Part shown: positions 41,809-50,447 of the stretch, one piece after another
How the letters are laid out: every line of letters begins with the position of its first letter
How positions within the stretch are numbered: position 1 is the stretch's first letter
The notes under the pieces: model-generated
Seen by the model: the letters and a program-made list of their open reading frames with translations, nothing else
Told to the model about the DNA's origin: nothing
Databases searched by the model: none
Source: Mayfieldus profundus
GTDB taxonomy: Bacteria; Actinomycetota; Thermoleophilia; Solirubrobacterales; 70-9
Direction: 5' to 3'
Length of the DNA: 64,000 nucleotides
NCBI GenBank assembly: GCA_038040325.1
Contig: JBBPIM010000002.1
Span: forward strand, 1 to 64,000
Position numbers and translations under genes: made by a program

Positions 41809-43227
41809 GTGGCCGACGACCACAAGATCCCCAAAGGCAGGGTCCGCCGCTCCGCCAAGCTCGGCTCGGCGCTGGGCGTGCAGGGTGTTCGCTACGCGGG
41901 GACCAAGGCCGCCTCGGTCGCGCGCCACGAGGACAACGCCAAGGAGAGGCTCGAGAACCGCCACCTCGAGACCGCGATCAAGCTGATGGGGACCCTGGGC
42001 GAGATGAAGGGCGCGGCGATGAAGCTGGGCCAGATGGCGTCCTTCATCGACACCGAGTTCCTGCCGCCCGAGTACCGGGAGATCTACCAGGAGCAGCTCG
42101 CGAAACTGCGCACCGCCGCCCCCGCGATGCCGTGGCGCAAGGTCGTCAAGGTGCTGGAAGAGGAGTACGGCAGCGAGGCTCTCGCCGAGCTGTTCGCCGA
42201 GATCGACGAGGAGGCCTTCGCCGCCGCCTCGATCGGCCAGGTTCACCGCGCCGAGCTGCCCAACGGCGCGCAGGTCGCGGTGAAGATCCAGTACCCGGGC
42301 GTCGCCGAGGCGCTGGAGGCCGACCTGCGCAACGCGGGAACGATCGTGCGCCTGGCGAAGGCGATCGCCCCCGGCCTCGACCCGAAGGCGATCGCCGAAG
42401 AGCTGCGCGAGCGGGTGCTGGAGGAGCTCGACTACGAGTTCGAGGCCCAGAACCAGCGCACTTTCGCGCGCGCCTACCGCGACCACCCGTTCATCTACGT
42501 CCCCGACATCTACACCCGCCTCTCGCGCCGGCGGGTGCTCGTTACCGAGTTCGTCGAAGGCAGCGACTTCGAGGCGGTCAAGGAGCTCCCGCACGAGGAG
42601 CGCAGCCGCTTCGGCGAGATCGTCTTCCGGTTCGCCTTCGGCTCGATCTACCATCTGCAGCACTTCAACGCCGACACCCACCCTGGCAACTACATCCTCA
42701 TGCCCGACGACCGGGTCGCCTGCCTCGACTTCGGGATGACCAAGAAGCTCGACCGAGAGCAGATCCTGCTCGAGCAGAAGGCCGTGGACGCGGCCGCCCG
42801 CAGGGACCCCGAGGCACTGCGCGAGGCGCTGCACGAGGTCGGCTTCGTGAAGAACCCCTCCAAGCTCGACGCGGAGCGGCTGATGGAGCACGTGATGGTG
42901 GTCGGGGGCTGGTACCTCGAGGACAAGGAGTACGAGGTCAGCGCGCGCCGGGTGATGAAGGTGATCGAATCGACCTCGGACCCGCGCTCCGAGTACTACG
43001 ACCTGATGCGGCGCGAGTCGGTCCCCGCCGAGGAGCTGATGGGGCGCCGCATGGAAACCGGCGTGCTCGCGGTGCTCGCCCAGCTCAAGGCGAAGCGCAA
43101 CTGGCACCGGATCATGCGCGAGTGGGTCTACGCCGACCCGCCCGAGACCGAGCTGGGCGAGCAGGAGTGGGCCTACTTCGAGGAGCGGGGCGTGACCCGC
43201 GTCCCCGGGATAGCCGAGCACGCCTGA
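41809..43227 (+). CDS. ABC1/UbiB atypical kinase
   Basis: The 472-residue protein of the ABC1 (AarF/UbiB/ADCK) family has the KxGQ motif GAAMKLGQMAS and the Ala-rich nucleotide loop AAASIGQVHRAELP. Also present are VAVKIQYPGV (ATP-binding Lys), VLEELDYEFEAQNQ, NADTHPGNYIL (catalytic Asp/Asn) and ACLDFGMTKKL (the DFG site). These proteins support isoprenoid-lipid or quinone metabolism as ATPases or kinases. I chose GTG 41809 (VADDHKIPKGRV); GTG 41764 and ATG 41785 are upstream alternatives. The gene reads against the core leftward block. Confidence 0.93.
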   Translation: MADDHKIPKGRVRRSAKLGSALGVQGVRYAGTKAASVARHEDNAKERLENRHLETAIKLMGTLGEMKGAAMKLGQMASFIDTEFLPPEYREIYQEQLAKLRTAAPAMPWRKVVKVLEEEYGSEALAELFAEIDEEAFAAASIGQVHRAELPNGAQVAVKIQYPGVAEALEADLRNAGTIVRLAKAIAPGLDPKAIAEELRERVLEELDYEFEAQNQRTFARAYRDHPFIYVPDIYTRLSRRRVLVTEFVEGSDFEAVKELPHEERSRFGEIVFRFAFGSIYHLQHFNADTHPGNYILMPDDRVACLDFGMTKKLDREQILLEQKAVDAAARRDPEALREALHEVGFVKNPSKLDAERLMEHVMVVGGWYLEDKEYEVSARRVMKVIESTSDPRSEYYDLMRRESVPAEELMGRRMETGVLAVLAQLKAKRNWHRIMREWVYADPPETELGEQEWAYFEERGVTRVPGIAEHA

Positions 43228-43234
43228 GCGGCCG

Positions 43235-43972
43235 CTAGAGCTGCGCGAACAGCCGCGGGTCGTTGGAGCAGATCCCGCTCACACCCAGTTCGACCAGGCG
43301 GCGCATCTTCGACAGGTCGTCGACGGTCCAGGCGATCAGCTCCACCCCGGCGTCGGCCGTCGCCTCGGCAAGCCGCCGCGTGACGATCGGATGGTAGACC
43401 CACATCGCCTCGACTCCGAGGAGCGGCAGCTCCCGGCGCGCCAGGGCCGGAAGCCTGCGGCGCATCGCCATCAGCGTCGCCAACAGGGCGGGCTTGGCCC
43501 AGCGCTTGCTGGTCCAGTCGCGGGTCACCTTCGGGTAGGTCCAGCCCCGGCGCAGCTCGGGGGCCTGCGCCCCGATCCGCTCCAGGCTGACGACCTCCAT
43601 CGTCGAGACCATCGCCCGCTCCACCAGTTGGTGCCTTTGCAGCGCATCCACCAGCTCGTTCTCGCGACCGCGCAACTTCAGGTCGCAGTCCAACTCGACG
43701 CGGTCGAGCGGCGGGCGGGTGAAGGTCTCCAGCGCTTCATCGAGCGTGAGCGGCCGGCGGCGTTCGGCGTCGTGCCAGTCGTGGGCCACGACCAGCGGCG
43801 AACGCTCGGACGCGGGCAGCTTCGGGTGGCCGTCCGGCCGCCAGAGCACGTCCAGCTCGATCATGTCCACTCCCCCCTCGACCGCAGCCTCGAAGCTCTC
43901 GATCGTGTTGCCGGGCCGGATCAGGTCGGCGCCCTTGTGGCCGACGCGGCGCAGCCCCACTCCTGGCGTCAT
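43235..43972 (-). CDS. Glycerophosphodiester phosphodiesterase
   Basis: The 245-residue TIM-barrel protein has RRVGHKGADLIRPGNTIESF (catalytic His, GHxG...NT). It also has GGVDMIELDVLWRPDGHP (ELDV metal site), VVAHDWHD (second His) and a C-terminal WTVDDLSKMRRLVELGVSGI followed by CSNDP. It cleaves glycerophosphodiesters to sn-glycerol 3-phosphate and an alcohol. No signal peptide is seen. The ATG at 43972 overlaps the stop of the small membrane-protein gene (ATGA), so the two are coupled. Confidence 0.92.
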   Translation of the reverse strand: MTPGVGLRRVGHKGADLIRPGNTIESFEAAVEGGVDMIELDVLWRPDGHPKLPASERSPLVVAHDWHDAERRRPLTLDEALETFTRPPLDRVELDCDLKLRGRENELVDALQRHQLVERAMVSTMEVVSLERIGAQAPELRRGWTYPKVTRDWTSKRWAKPALLATLMAMRRRLPALARRELPLLGVEAMWVYHPIVTRRLAEATADAGVELIAWTVDDLSKMRRLVELGVSGICSNDPRLFAQL

Positions 43973-44229
43973 TCCGTCTTGTCGCGATTGAGCAGGATCG
44001 TGATGATCCCGCCGAGTGCGGCGAGCACCCCGGCGGCGAACACGCCACCGCCGAGCGCGCCGAGCGCGAGCGGCCCGCGGCTCTGCCGCTGAAGGTTGCC
44101 GAGCAGGAAGTCCTCCTCCGCGGTGGCCACCTGGATCGCGCCGATCACACCAAGGACCAGAACCACGCCGGCGGCTACGAACAGCGCCTTGGTGAGGAGC
44201 CGCAGTTGCTCTCGGCGCTGCCCGGTCAC
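43969..44229 (-). CDS. Small two-helix membrane protein
   Basis: The 86-residue protein has two hydrophobic helices (LFVAAGVVLVLGVIGAIQVA and LGGGVFAAGVLAALGGIITI) joined by a polar loop (EEDFLLGNLQRQSRG). The family is not recognised. Start GTG 44229 follows from the basic N-terminus (TGQRREQLRLLTK); the longer frame to 44310 covers the divergent lipoprotein gene. It is coupled to the GDPD gene. Confidence 0.65.
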   Translation of the reverse strand: MTGQRREQLRLLTKALFVAAGVVLVLGVIGAIQVATAEEDFLLGNLQRQSRGPLALGALGGGVFAAGVLAALGGIITILLNRDKTE

Positions 44230-44300
44230 GGGGCCCAGACTACGGGCTGGCGCGGCGGGCGCTGGCGCATGGATAGAGGCTCCGGTAGGTTGCGCCGCCC

Positions 44301-44711
44301 ATGCGGGCAAGGGCGAAACCGATCACCGCGCTGGCCCTGGCCGCCACGGCCCTGGCCCTCGCGGGGTGCGGGCCCTTCGGTGGCGAGAGCGAGGAGGACA
44401 AGGCCGGCGACGCGGTCACCGAGCTGATCGACGCCCGCAACGACGGCGACTTCGCCCGCGTCTGCGAGCTGCTCGCCAAGCCCGTCGTCGACGGGATCGA
44501 GGGAACAAGCGGGAAGAGCTGCGACGAGGCGCTCGGCAGCCTCGCGGAGGGGCAGCGCTCCCAAACGGTCCGGATCGACGAGGTGCGGGTGGAGGGAGAC
44601 CGCGCGACCGTGGACGCGACCGTCGGACCGACGGGTCAGGCCGGGGTTCCCCAGAACATCCTGTTGATCAAGGAAGAAGGCGACTGGAAGGTCGCCACCG
44701 CGAACTTCTAG
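44301..44711 (+). CDS. Lipoprotein with NTF2/DUF4878-like lipid-anchored domain
   Basis: The 136-residue protein has a lipoprotein signal peptide with lipobox LAGC (Cys23) after ALALAATALA. A mature domain follows, reading DAVTELIDARNDGDFARVCE through CDEALGSLAEGQ to VDATVGPTGQ and LLIKEEGDWKVATANF. This helix-then-curved-sheet order resembles DUF4878/NTF2-like secreted domains. Its function is unknown; the protein sits on the outer face of the membrane. The stop overlaps the prs stop region (convergent, 4 nt). Confidence 0.8.
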   Translation: MRARAKPITALALAATALALAGCGPFGGESEEDKAGDAVTELIDARNDGDFARVCELLAKPVVDGIEGTSGKSCDEALGSLAEGQRSQTVRIDEVRVEGDRATVDATVGPTGQAGVPQNILLIKEEGDWKVATANF

Positions 44712-45748
44712 AACAACTGGTTCTCGCCGGCGAAGATCTCCGAAACCGAATCGTCGGTGAAGATCCGCCGGATCGAGTCGGCGAAGGTGCCCGCGGTTGA
44801 CAGCACCGCGATGTTGTCGGGCGCGCCGGGGCGCAGCGGGATCGTGTCGGAGACGACGATCCGCTCGATCCCGGAGCTCTCGTAGGCGAGCCGCTCGTAG
44901 GCGGGGTCGGAAAAGACACCGTGGGTGGCGCAGGCGATCACCCGCGCGGCGCCCTCCTCGCGCACGGTCTCGGCGGCCGCGCAGAGCGTGCCGGCGGTGT
45001 CGATCATGTCGTCGACCAGGACCGCGGTCTTGCCCTTCACGTCGCCGACCACGTAGCCGATCTCGGCGACCTGCTGGGCCGGGCGCTCCTTCTCCATCAC
45101 CGCCCAGTGGGTGCCGATCTTGCGGGCGAAGTTACGGGCGGTCTTCACTCGGCCGGCGTCCGGCGAGACGATCACCAGCTCCTCTGTGAACTGCTGGTCG
45201 ATGAACCACTGCGTGAGCATCGGCATCGCGGTCATGTGGTCCACGGGCACGTGGAAGAACCCCTGCACCTGGCCGGCGTGGAGGTCCATCGTCAGGACCC
45301 GGTCCACGCCGACCCCCTCCAGGCACTTGGCGACGACGCGGGCTGAGATCGGCTCGCGCGGAGCCGACTTCTTGTCCTGGCGGGCGTAGCCGTACCAGGG
45401 CATCACCGCGATGATCCGGTGCGCGGAGGCGCCCTGGGCCGCGTCGCTCATCATCAGCAGCTCCATCAGGGCGTCGTTGGGTGTCATCTCGTTGGCGTCG
45501 TTGGAGGCTGTGGACTGGACCAGGAAGACGTCGGCGCCGCGGATCGACTCGCCGTAGCGGCAGTAGACCTCGCCGTTGGCGAACGTCTTCAGGTCGGCGC
45601 GGCCGAGGTCGACGTCGAGCTTGCCGGCGATCTTCGCGGCCAGCTCCATCGAGCAGCGCCCTCCGAACACCATCAGCCGCTTGGTGTAGTTGTAGTCGTG
45701 CGGGTTCCCGCTCGTTGCGGCGGGACGCGGTTCCTCGATCGTGCTCAC
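44708..45748 (-). CDS. prs: Ribose-phosphate pyrophosphokinase
   Basis: The 346-residue protein has the PRPP synthetase sequence: FANGEVYCRYGESIRGADVF, MPWYGYARQDKKSAPREPIS (ATP/ribose 5-phosphate loop), LTMDLHAGQVQGFF, the PRPP-binding loop AVLVDDMIDTAGTLCAAAET and a C-terminal IERIVVSDTIPL. The protein is about 30 residues longer than the minimal family, with an N-terminal extension (STIEEPRPAATSGNPHDYNY). It makes PRPP for nucleotide, His and Trp synthesis. GTG 45748 overlaps the glmU stop (GTGA), the classic glmU-prs pair. Confidence 0.97.
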   Translation of the reverse strand: MSTIEEPRPAATSGNPHDYNYTKRLMVFGGRCSMELAAKIAGKLDVDLGRADLKTFANGEVYCRYGESIRGADVFLVQSTASNDANEMTPNDALMELLMMSDAAQGASAHRIIAVMPWYGYARQDKKSAPREPISARVVAKCLEGVGVDRVLTMDLHAGQVQGFFHVPVDHMTAMPMLTQWFIDQQFTEELVIVSPDAGRVKTARNFARKIGTHWAVMEKERPAQQVAEIGYVVGDVKGKTAVLVDDMIDTAGTLCAAAETVREEGAARVIACATHGVFSDPAYERLAYESSGIERIVVSDTIPLRPGAPDNIAVLSTAGTFADSIRRIFTDDSVSEIFAGENQLF

Positions 45749-47154
45749 GAACCTGTCTCCTGGTCTGAATCTGACTCGGCTTGCTTGGCCTTCTTCTCGG
45801 CGAACCCCTCGACGTTCTCCTGGGGCGAGCGAGCGATTCCCAGCGCCCCCTCCGGAACATCCTCGGCGATCACCGACCCGGCCCCAGTGTAGGCGGAGTC
45901 ACCGATGCTTACCGGCGCCACCAGTGCAGTGTCAACCCCGATCCGGCAGTGGGCGCCGATCACCGTGCGGTGTTTGCGGAATCCGTCCCAGTTCGCGGTG
46001 ATCGTGCCGGCGCCGAGGTTGGCGTCGGGGCCGATCTCCGCATCGCCGACATAGGAGAGGTGGGGCACCTTCGCCCCCTCCCCGACGTCGGCGTTCTTGA
46101 TCTCCACGAAGGCGCCCGCCTTCGCCCCCTCGCGCAGCACCGTCTGCGGCCGGATGTAGGCGAAGGGCCCGATCGTGCAGCCGTCCAGGACCTCGCATTC
46201 GACGAGGTAGGAGTGCGGGGCGGTGACGCGCTCGCCCAGCTTGGTGCCGATTAGGGTGGTGTTCGGCCCAACCACCGAGTCGGAGCCAACTTGGGTGTGC
46301 CCGCGCAGCGAGGAGCCGGGCTCGATCGTCGCGTCGGCGGCGATCTCGACGTCGGCATCGATCCAGGTCGTGAGCGGGTCGCTGATGGTGACGCCCGCGA
46401 GCATGTGGCGATCGAGGATCCGGCGCCTCGCCTCCGCGATCGCGCGGGCGAGGTCGAGCCGGGAGTTGACCCCAAGCGTGACGCCCTCGTCACGCACGAG
46501 GTGGGCGACCACCCTTCCGCCCGCTTCGCGCAACAGCGGCAGCACGTCGCCGAGGTAGTACTCGCCCTGGGCGTTGTCGCTGGAGATCCCGTCCAGCGCA
46601 TCGGCGAGCGCAGTGGCCTCGAAGGCGTAGGTGCCGGCGTTTACCTCGTTGATCCCGAGCTGCTCGGGCGAGGCGTCGCCGGCGGCCTTGGCCTCGACGA
46701 TCCGCTCCAGATCCCCGTTGGAGTCGCGCACGACGCGGCCGTAGCTGCCCGGCTCGTCCAGCTCGGCCGTCATCACGGTGGCCACGGCGCCTGCGGTGGC
46801 GTGCGCCTGGAGCAGACTTGCGATCACCTCGGGCGAGATGACGGGATGGTCGCCGGAGAGGATCACCACCGTGGTCGAGCCGCGCACGAGATCGATCGCG
46901 GCGCGGATCGCGCCGCCGGTGCCGTCGGCTTGCGGCTGGACGACGGTCTCGATCCCCTCAGGCAGTCCGGCGGAGATGTCGCGGTCCGGCGCGACGATCA
47001 CCGCGATCCGCCCGGCGCCGGCCTCGCGGGCAGCGAGGATCGGCCAGGCGACCATCGGCCGCCCGCAGACGGGGTGCAGGACCTTGGGCAGCGAGGAACG
47101 CATCCGCGTTCCCTCGCCGGCGGCCATGACGAGAATCGTGGGGGCGTCAGCCAC
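45745..47154 (-). CDS. glmU: Bifunctional GlmU: UDP-GlcNAc pyrophosphorylase / glucosamine-1-phosphate acetyltransferase
   Basis: The 469-residue protein has the nucleotidyltransferase domain (about 1-230), with VMAAGEGTRMRSSLPKVLHP, QADGTGGAIRAA, VVILSGDHPVI and EQLGINEVNAGTYAFEA. The left-handed beta-helix acetyltransferase domain follows (about 250-460), with KAGAFVEIKNADVGEGAKVP, HLSYVGDAEIG and CRIGVDTALVAPVSIGDSAY. It supplies UDP-N-acetylglucosamine for peptidoglycan. GTG 47154 is the start. It is the first gene of the glmU-prs unit. Confidence 0.97.
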   Translation of the reverse strand: MADAPTILVMAAGEGTRMRSSLPKVLHPVCGRPMVAWPILAAREAGAGRIAVIVAPDRDISAGLPEGIETVVQPQADGTGGAIRAAIDLVRGSTTVVILSGDHPVISPEVIASLLQAHATAGAVATVMTAELDEPGSYGRVVRDSNGDLERIVEAKAAGDASPEQLGINEVNAGTYAFEATALADALDGISSDNAQGEYYLGDVLPLLREAGGRVVAHLVRDEGVTLGVNSRLDLARAIAEARRRILDRHMLAGVTISDPLTTWIDADVEIAADATIEPGSSLRGHTQVGSDSVVGPNTTLIGTKLGERVTAPHSYLVECEVLDGCTIGPFAYIRPQTVLREGAKAGAFVEIKNADVGEGAKVPHLSYVGDAEIGPDANLGAGTITANWDGFRKHRTVIGAHCRIGVDTALVAPVSIGDSAYTGAGSVIAEDVPEGALGIARSPQENVEGFAEKKAKQAESDSDQETGS

Positions 47155-47216
47155 CGGGGAATCGTAGAGCGGGGCGACCGGCAGCGTGGGCGCGGGCCGT
47201 CATGGCGCCGGGCGCC

Positions 47217-47750
47217 TCAGTGCACGAACGCCTTCAGGCCGACGATCACGAGACCGAAGGAGGCACTCGCGCCCACGGCGACAAGACTGCCGAGAATTCC
47301 AAGGCTCCGCTGCCGTGCGATCGCGAGACCGCAGCCCGCGAGCAGCGCGATCCCGGTCCCGATCGCCAGGTCCTCCGCGGTGAAGTCGGATGCCAGCCCG
47401 ATCGGAGCAAGCAGCAGCGGCAGCACCGGGGGAAGCGACCCCAGCACCAGCGGCCACTCGTCGGCGAGAGTCTGCCTCGCCGTCTCCATCGGGTTCCCCG
47501 CCCCGCGCTCGGCCTCCTCCGCGAGCACCGCGGCGTAGGCATGTGCGAGCCAGAAGGTCGCGGCCGTGACCACAACCGCGACGGCGATCTGCCCCGGATC
47601 GGCATCCGGGTACTCGCTGTAGGCGGCGATCAGCGCCGTGGAGAGGATCGTCCCGTAGATCGTGCGGGCGAAGTTGGCGCGATGATCGAGGCCGCGGGCA
47701 ATGGCGCACAAATTCGCACGGGGCGCGGACGCAGCGGCCAGCTGGGTCAA
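47217..47750 (-). CDS. Multi-pass membrane protein of unknown function
   Basis: The 177-residue (maximum) protein has about five transmembrane helices. They begin at FARTIYGTILSTALIAAYSE and continue through QIAVAVVVTAATFWLAHAYA to LIVGLKAFVH. No domain of known role is recognised. The farthest start, TTG 47750, overlaps the stop of the HNH gene (TTGA). Real starts nearer to ARTIYG are equally likely, since the first 25 residues are not conserved-looking. It is 62 bp upstream of glmU in the same direction. Confidence 0.65.
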   Translation of the reverse strand: MTQLAAASAPRANLCAIARGLDHRANFARTIYGTILSTALIAAYSEYPDADPGQIAVAVVVTAATFWLAHAYAAVLAEEAERGAGNPMETARQTLADEWPLVLGSLPPVLPLLLAPIGLASDFTAEDLAIGTGIALLAGCGLAIARQRSLGILGSLVAVGASASFGLVIVGLKAFVH

Positions 47751-48526
47751 ATCGCGCTGAAGTCACCCATGTCCATCTCGCGCTCGTACTGCAGCTCCCA
47801 TTTGCGAATCGCATTGTCCGAAACGTCGTACCTGCGGCCCGTTCCGGAATATCCGAACTCCTCGATGTCTGCGAGAAGATTCCAGTAGATGGGGCGACGG
47901 ACCTTTCGCAACTCGGGCTTCGGAATACCGGGCGCCGCTCCCCCTCCGGGTCCTCCAGTTCCGCTGTTAGGACGCACGGCTCCCCAGCATTTGAGTGAGC
48001 AGTGGCGATGATGAATCGTGTGCGGCGCGAACACCTTTCCGCAGCCGGCACATTCACGCTCGCGTGGCAGATTTCGTCCGCAGTGCGTGTCCAGCGTGGC
48101 CGCGCAATTGGGGCAGAGGATCCGCAGGTTCTCGAACCGGTGGTCGTTGGACACGCCGTTTATGTGGTCGAGGATCAATGACATCTGGCGGCCTTTCCAC
48201 TTCTCTCCTTGTCCGCACTGCTCGCAGCGTCGTTCCTTTATGCCTTCAGCAAACAGGCGTTGCTTGAGATTGCCTCGCGGATAGGTGGAATCGGACACCA
48301 GGATGTCGTCAAGGGGTGTGAGTCTCCGCTTGCCCGCCCTGCGGCGTCCGATGTCAGCGTCGAAATGCTCATGCGAGATGCCCCATTGTTTGGCGTAGCG
48401 CTGGAGCGTTCGATAGTTGTGGCCCTTCGGCTCGTACCCCAGTTTTCGCAGCGCGTCCGACCAGCATTCCGAGGTCGCAATCGCCTCACGAGCGGCGCGT
48501 TCGCTGAACGGCGGACGTCGGGCCAT
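47747..48526 (-). CDS. HNH endonuclease with N- and C-terminal DNA-binding helices (homing-type)
   Basis: The 259-residue protein begins with a helical DNA-binding region (EAIATSECWSDALRKLGYEP, then YRTLQRYAKQWGI). The HNH domain follows: CEQCGQGEKWKGRQMSLILD, HINGVSNDHRFENLRILCPN, CAATLDTHCGRN, with the DH..N..H metal finger and two CxxC pairs. A second zinc motif (CAGCGKVF, HCSLKCW) and a C-terminal helix-turn-helix (GRRYDVSDNAIRKWELQYE) complete it. This layout is known from phage-borne and free-standing HNH genes. The start is ATG 48526, or ATG 48535, which would put the SOS box over the start. No Shine-Dalgarno sequence is seen. It starts 43 bp beyond the tRNA-Gln 3' end, in the same direction. 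Confidence 0.85.
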   Translation of the reverse strand: MARRPPFSERAAREAIATSECWSDALRKLGYEPKGHNYRTLQRYAKQWGISHEHFDADIGRRRAGKRRLTPLDDILVSDSTYPRGNLKQRLFAEGIKERRCEQCGQGEKWKGRQMSLILDHINGVSNDHRFENLRILCPNCAATLDTHCGRNLPRERECAGCGKVFAPHTIHHRHCSLKCWGAVRPNSGTGGPGGGAAPGIPKPELRKVRRPIYWNLLADIEEFGYSGTGRRYDVSDNAIRKWELQYEREMDMGDFSAI

Positions 48527-48527
48527 A

Positions 48528-48543
48528 GCGAACATATGTTCGC
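48528..48543. promoter_or_regulatory. Perfect SOS (LexA) box at the HNH gene start
   Basis: GCGAACATATGTTCGC is a 16-bp perfect palindrome and matches the Gram-positive LexA consensus CGAAC-RNRY-GTTCG exactly. It ends 2 bp upstream of ATG 48526 and covers the alternative ATG 48535, an ideal position for repression. Confidence 0.8.
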
Positions 48544-48568
48544 AGTAGGGCCGGACGTGAGTGGGGAG

Positions 48569-48641
48569 CTGGGGAGTCCGGATTCGAACCGGAACCCGGG
48601 GCTTCAAAGGCCCCGATGCTCGCCGTTTACACCACTCCCCA
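48569..48641 (-). tRNA. tRNA-Gln (anticodon UUG)
   Basis: The 73-nt cloverleaf has acceptor TGGGGAG/CTCCCCA, discriminator G, and the D-arm TGGTGTAA start typical of bacterial tRNA-Gln. The anticodon stem GGGGC/GCCCC encloses loop CTTTGAA (anticodon UUG), and the T-arm is TCCGG-TTCGAAT-CCGGA. CCA is not encoded. The HNH gene follows directly downstream. Confidence 0.95.
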
Positions 48642-48709
48642 CGGAGCGTCCCGGATAGCTTAGGCCCGCAGGGAGCCGACTGACGTGCATCGGATAGCGT
48701 CTGAATTCG

Positions 48710-49174
48710 ATGAGCCGCGACTACGTGTTCCTCGACGAGTGGGAGGTCGACGCGCCGATCGACGCCGTCCACAACGCGCTCGCTGACTCTCGCACCTACC
48801 CGGAGTGGTGGGAGCCGGTCTACATCTCGGTCGACGCCGAGGGGCCGCCGCGCGAGGGGCTGGTCGCCCAGCACCACTTCAAGGGCAAGCTTCCCTACAC
48901 CCTGCGCACGAGCTGGGAGATCACCCGCTACGAGCCGCCCGGCCGCCTTGACGTCGAGGTCGATGGCGACCTCACCGGGCGCGGGATCTGGACCGTCGGC
49001 GAGCGCGACGGAAAGGTGCACGTCAGCTTCGATTGGCGGGTGCTCGCCGACAAGCTGGTGCTGCGGGTGTTCACCCCAGTGCTGCGGCCGCTGTTCCGCT
49101 GGAACCACAACTGGTCGATCCAGCGCGCCCAGGAGGGGTTGGAGCCGTTCGCGCGCGAGCGCGGCGGCACCTAG
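48710..49174 (+). CDS. SRPBCC / polyketide cyclase-like ligand-binding protein
   Basis: The 154-residue START-like protein runs from EWEVDAPIDAVHNALADSRT, YPEWWEPVYISVDAE, through TSWEITRYEPPGRLDVEVDG to a long C-terminal helix (NHNWSIQRAQEGLEPFARER). The fold makes a hydrophobic pocket; family members bind lipids or polyketides or act as aromatase/cyclases. The ligand is unknown. Start ATG 48710 fits the first strand. It is transcribed divergently from tRNA-Gln. Confidence 0.85.
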   Translation: MSRDYVFLDEWEVDAPIDAVHNALADSRTYPEWWEPVYISVDAEGPPREGLVAQHHFKGKLPYTLRTSWEITRYEPPGRLDVEVDGDLTGRGIWTVGERDGKVHVSFDWRVLADKLVLRVFTPVLRPLFRWNHNWSIQRAQEGLEPFARERGGT

Positions 49175-49194
49175 CCGGTGGCGCCCCTGAGCCC

Positions 49195-50430
49195 CTAGTC
49201 CTCGGTCCCGCGCGGGACCTTGCCCGCCTCCGCGCCCGGCTCCAGTGCGGGGCCGCGTGGCGAAGGGATGCCCAGCACCCGCATCGCCTTCAGCCCGAGG
49301 CCAAGCTTCTCGCGGCCTTCGGTCGCGGAGACGTCGTGGCCACATAGCTCCCTGGCCCGCTCCAGCCGGTAGCGGATCGTGTGGCGGTGAGTGAACAGGC
49401 GCTTGGCGGTGGCGGCGACGTTGCCGTCGTTCTCCAGGTAGGCCTCGATGGTCGCCACCAGCTCGGTCTCGTACTGCTCGTCGTAGGCGGCCAGCGGCTC
49501 GATCGTCTCCGCGTAGAAGCGCTCCAGCTCCCCCGCGTCCTCGCTCATCGCCGGCAGCAGCAGGCGGTAGGCGCCCGTGTCCTCGAAGGCGAGCAGGAAA
49601 TGGCCCTCGGCCTCGCCGACGTTGACCGCGAGGCGCGCCTCGTTGCCGGCCCGGTAAAGGTCCACGGGGTCGGCGGCGCGGCGGCTGCGGCCAATAGTCA
49701 GCGCGAATCCCGACAGGCTCTCGGCAAGCTCCTGCTCGAGCGCCGCGGCGGCGCGGGCCAGCCGCTCCTCGTCCTCGGCGGGAACGATCGCGCCGACCTC
49801 GGCGTGATCGCCGTCCTCGAGGGCCGCCAGGGATCCGGGCGCAGAAGAGCGCAGCGCGCGGATCGCCAGCGTGAGCACCCGCGCCCTCCACTCTCCCGTC
49901 TGCGCGGCACGGGGAGCGGCGCGGGCGATCAGCACGCCGGCTCCGCCGTCCAGGTCGGCGCCGAGCTCCGCCGCGCGGGCGAGGATGTCGCCGCGGTCGG
50001 TGACCTTGCGAGCAAGCACGTCCCGCACGAAGCCCTCGGCAGCCTCCTCGCTGGCCCATTCCGGCGAGCGCGCCCGCTCCAGCTCCAGGGCCAGCAGGGT
50101 CGAGACCATGCGGGCGATCGCTGCGTCGGGCTCGGCCTTGGCCCGGTAGCGCAGCTCGCCGACCGGGCTGTCCGCGACCCGCAACTCCACCGAGACCACA
50201 CCCTCTGCGGCGGCCAGGAGCTTCTCCTCCTGGTCGGAGGACGCGCCCGCGACCGCCAGCACCGCGCTGGAGCGATCGATCAGCGCCACCGAGGCGTCGA
50301 GGACCCTGGCGGCCGCCCGCGCAACGGCGGGCAGGCCGGCGCCCGACTCGACTGCCTCGGCGAGCGCGTCGAGGGTGCCCTCTTCTGCCCCCTTTGCAGG
50401 GGGTTTTTGCCTGTTCGCCGGACCGGCCAC
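49195..50430 (-). CDS. PucR/CdaR-type transcriptional regulator
   Basis: The 411-residue protein has an N-terminal GAF-like sensor region (VEVRVADSPVGEL area appears as SVELRVADSPVGELRYRAKA). A central GGDEF-like CdaR region follows (FLLAFEDTGAYRLLLPAMSE). The C-terminal PucR helix-turn-helix reads ETELVATIEAYLENDGNVAA, TAKRLFTHRHTIRYRLERAR. This family activates genes for alternative nitrogen or carbon sources. The start is GTG 50430. Its target is not evident; it is followed divergently by the SRPBCC gene. Confidence 0.88.
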   Translation of the reverse strand: MAGPANRQKPPAKGAEEGTLDALAEAVESGAGLPAVARAAARVLDASVALIDRSSAVLAVAGASSDQEEKLLAAAEGVVSVELRVADSPVGELRYRAKAEPDAAIARMVSTLLALELERARSPEWASEEAAEGFVRDVLARKVTDRGDILARAAELGADLDGGAGVLIARAAPRAAQTGEWRARVLTLAIRALRSSAPGSLAALEDGDHAEVGAIVPAEDEERLARAAAALEQELAESLSGFALTIGRSRRAADPVDLYRAGNEARLAVNVGEAEGHFLLAFEDTGAYRLLLPAMSEDAGELERFYAETIEPLAAYDEQYETELVATIEAYLENDGNVAATAKRLFTHRHTIRYRLERARELCGHDVSATEGREKLGLGLKAMRVLGIPSPRGPALEPGAEAGKVPRGTED

Positions 50431-50447
50431 CCCCGAATTATGGCCGC

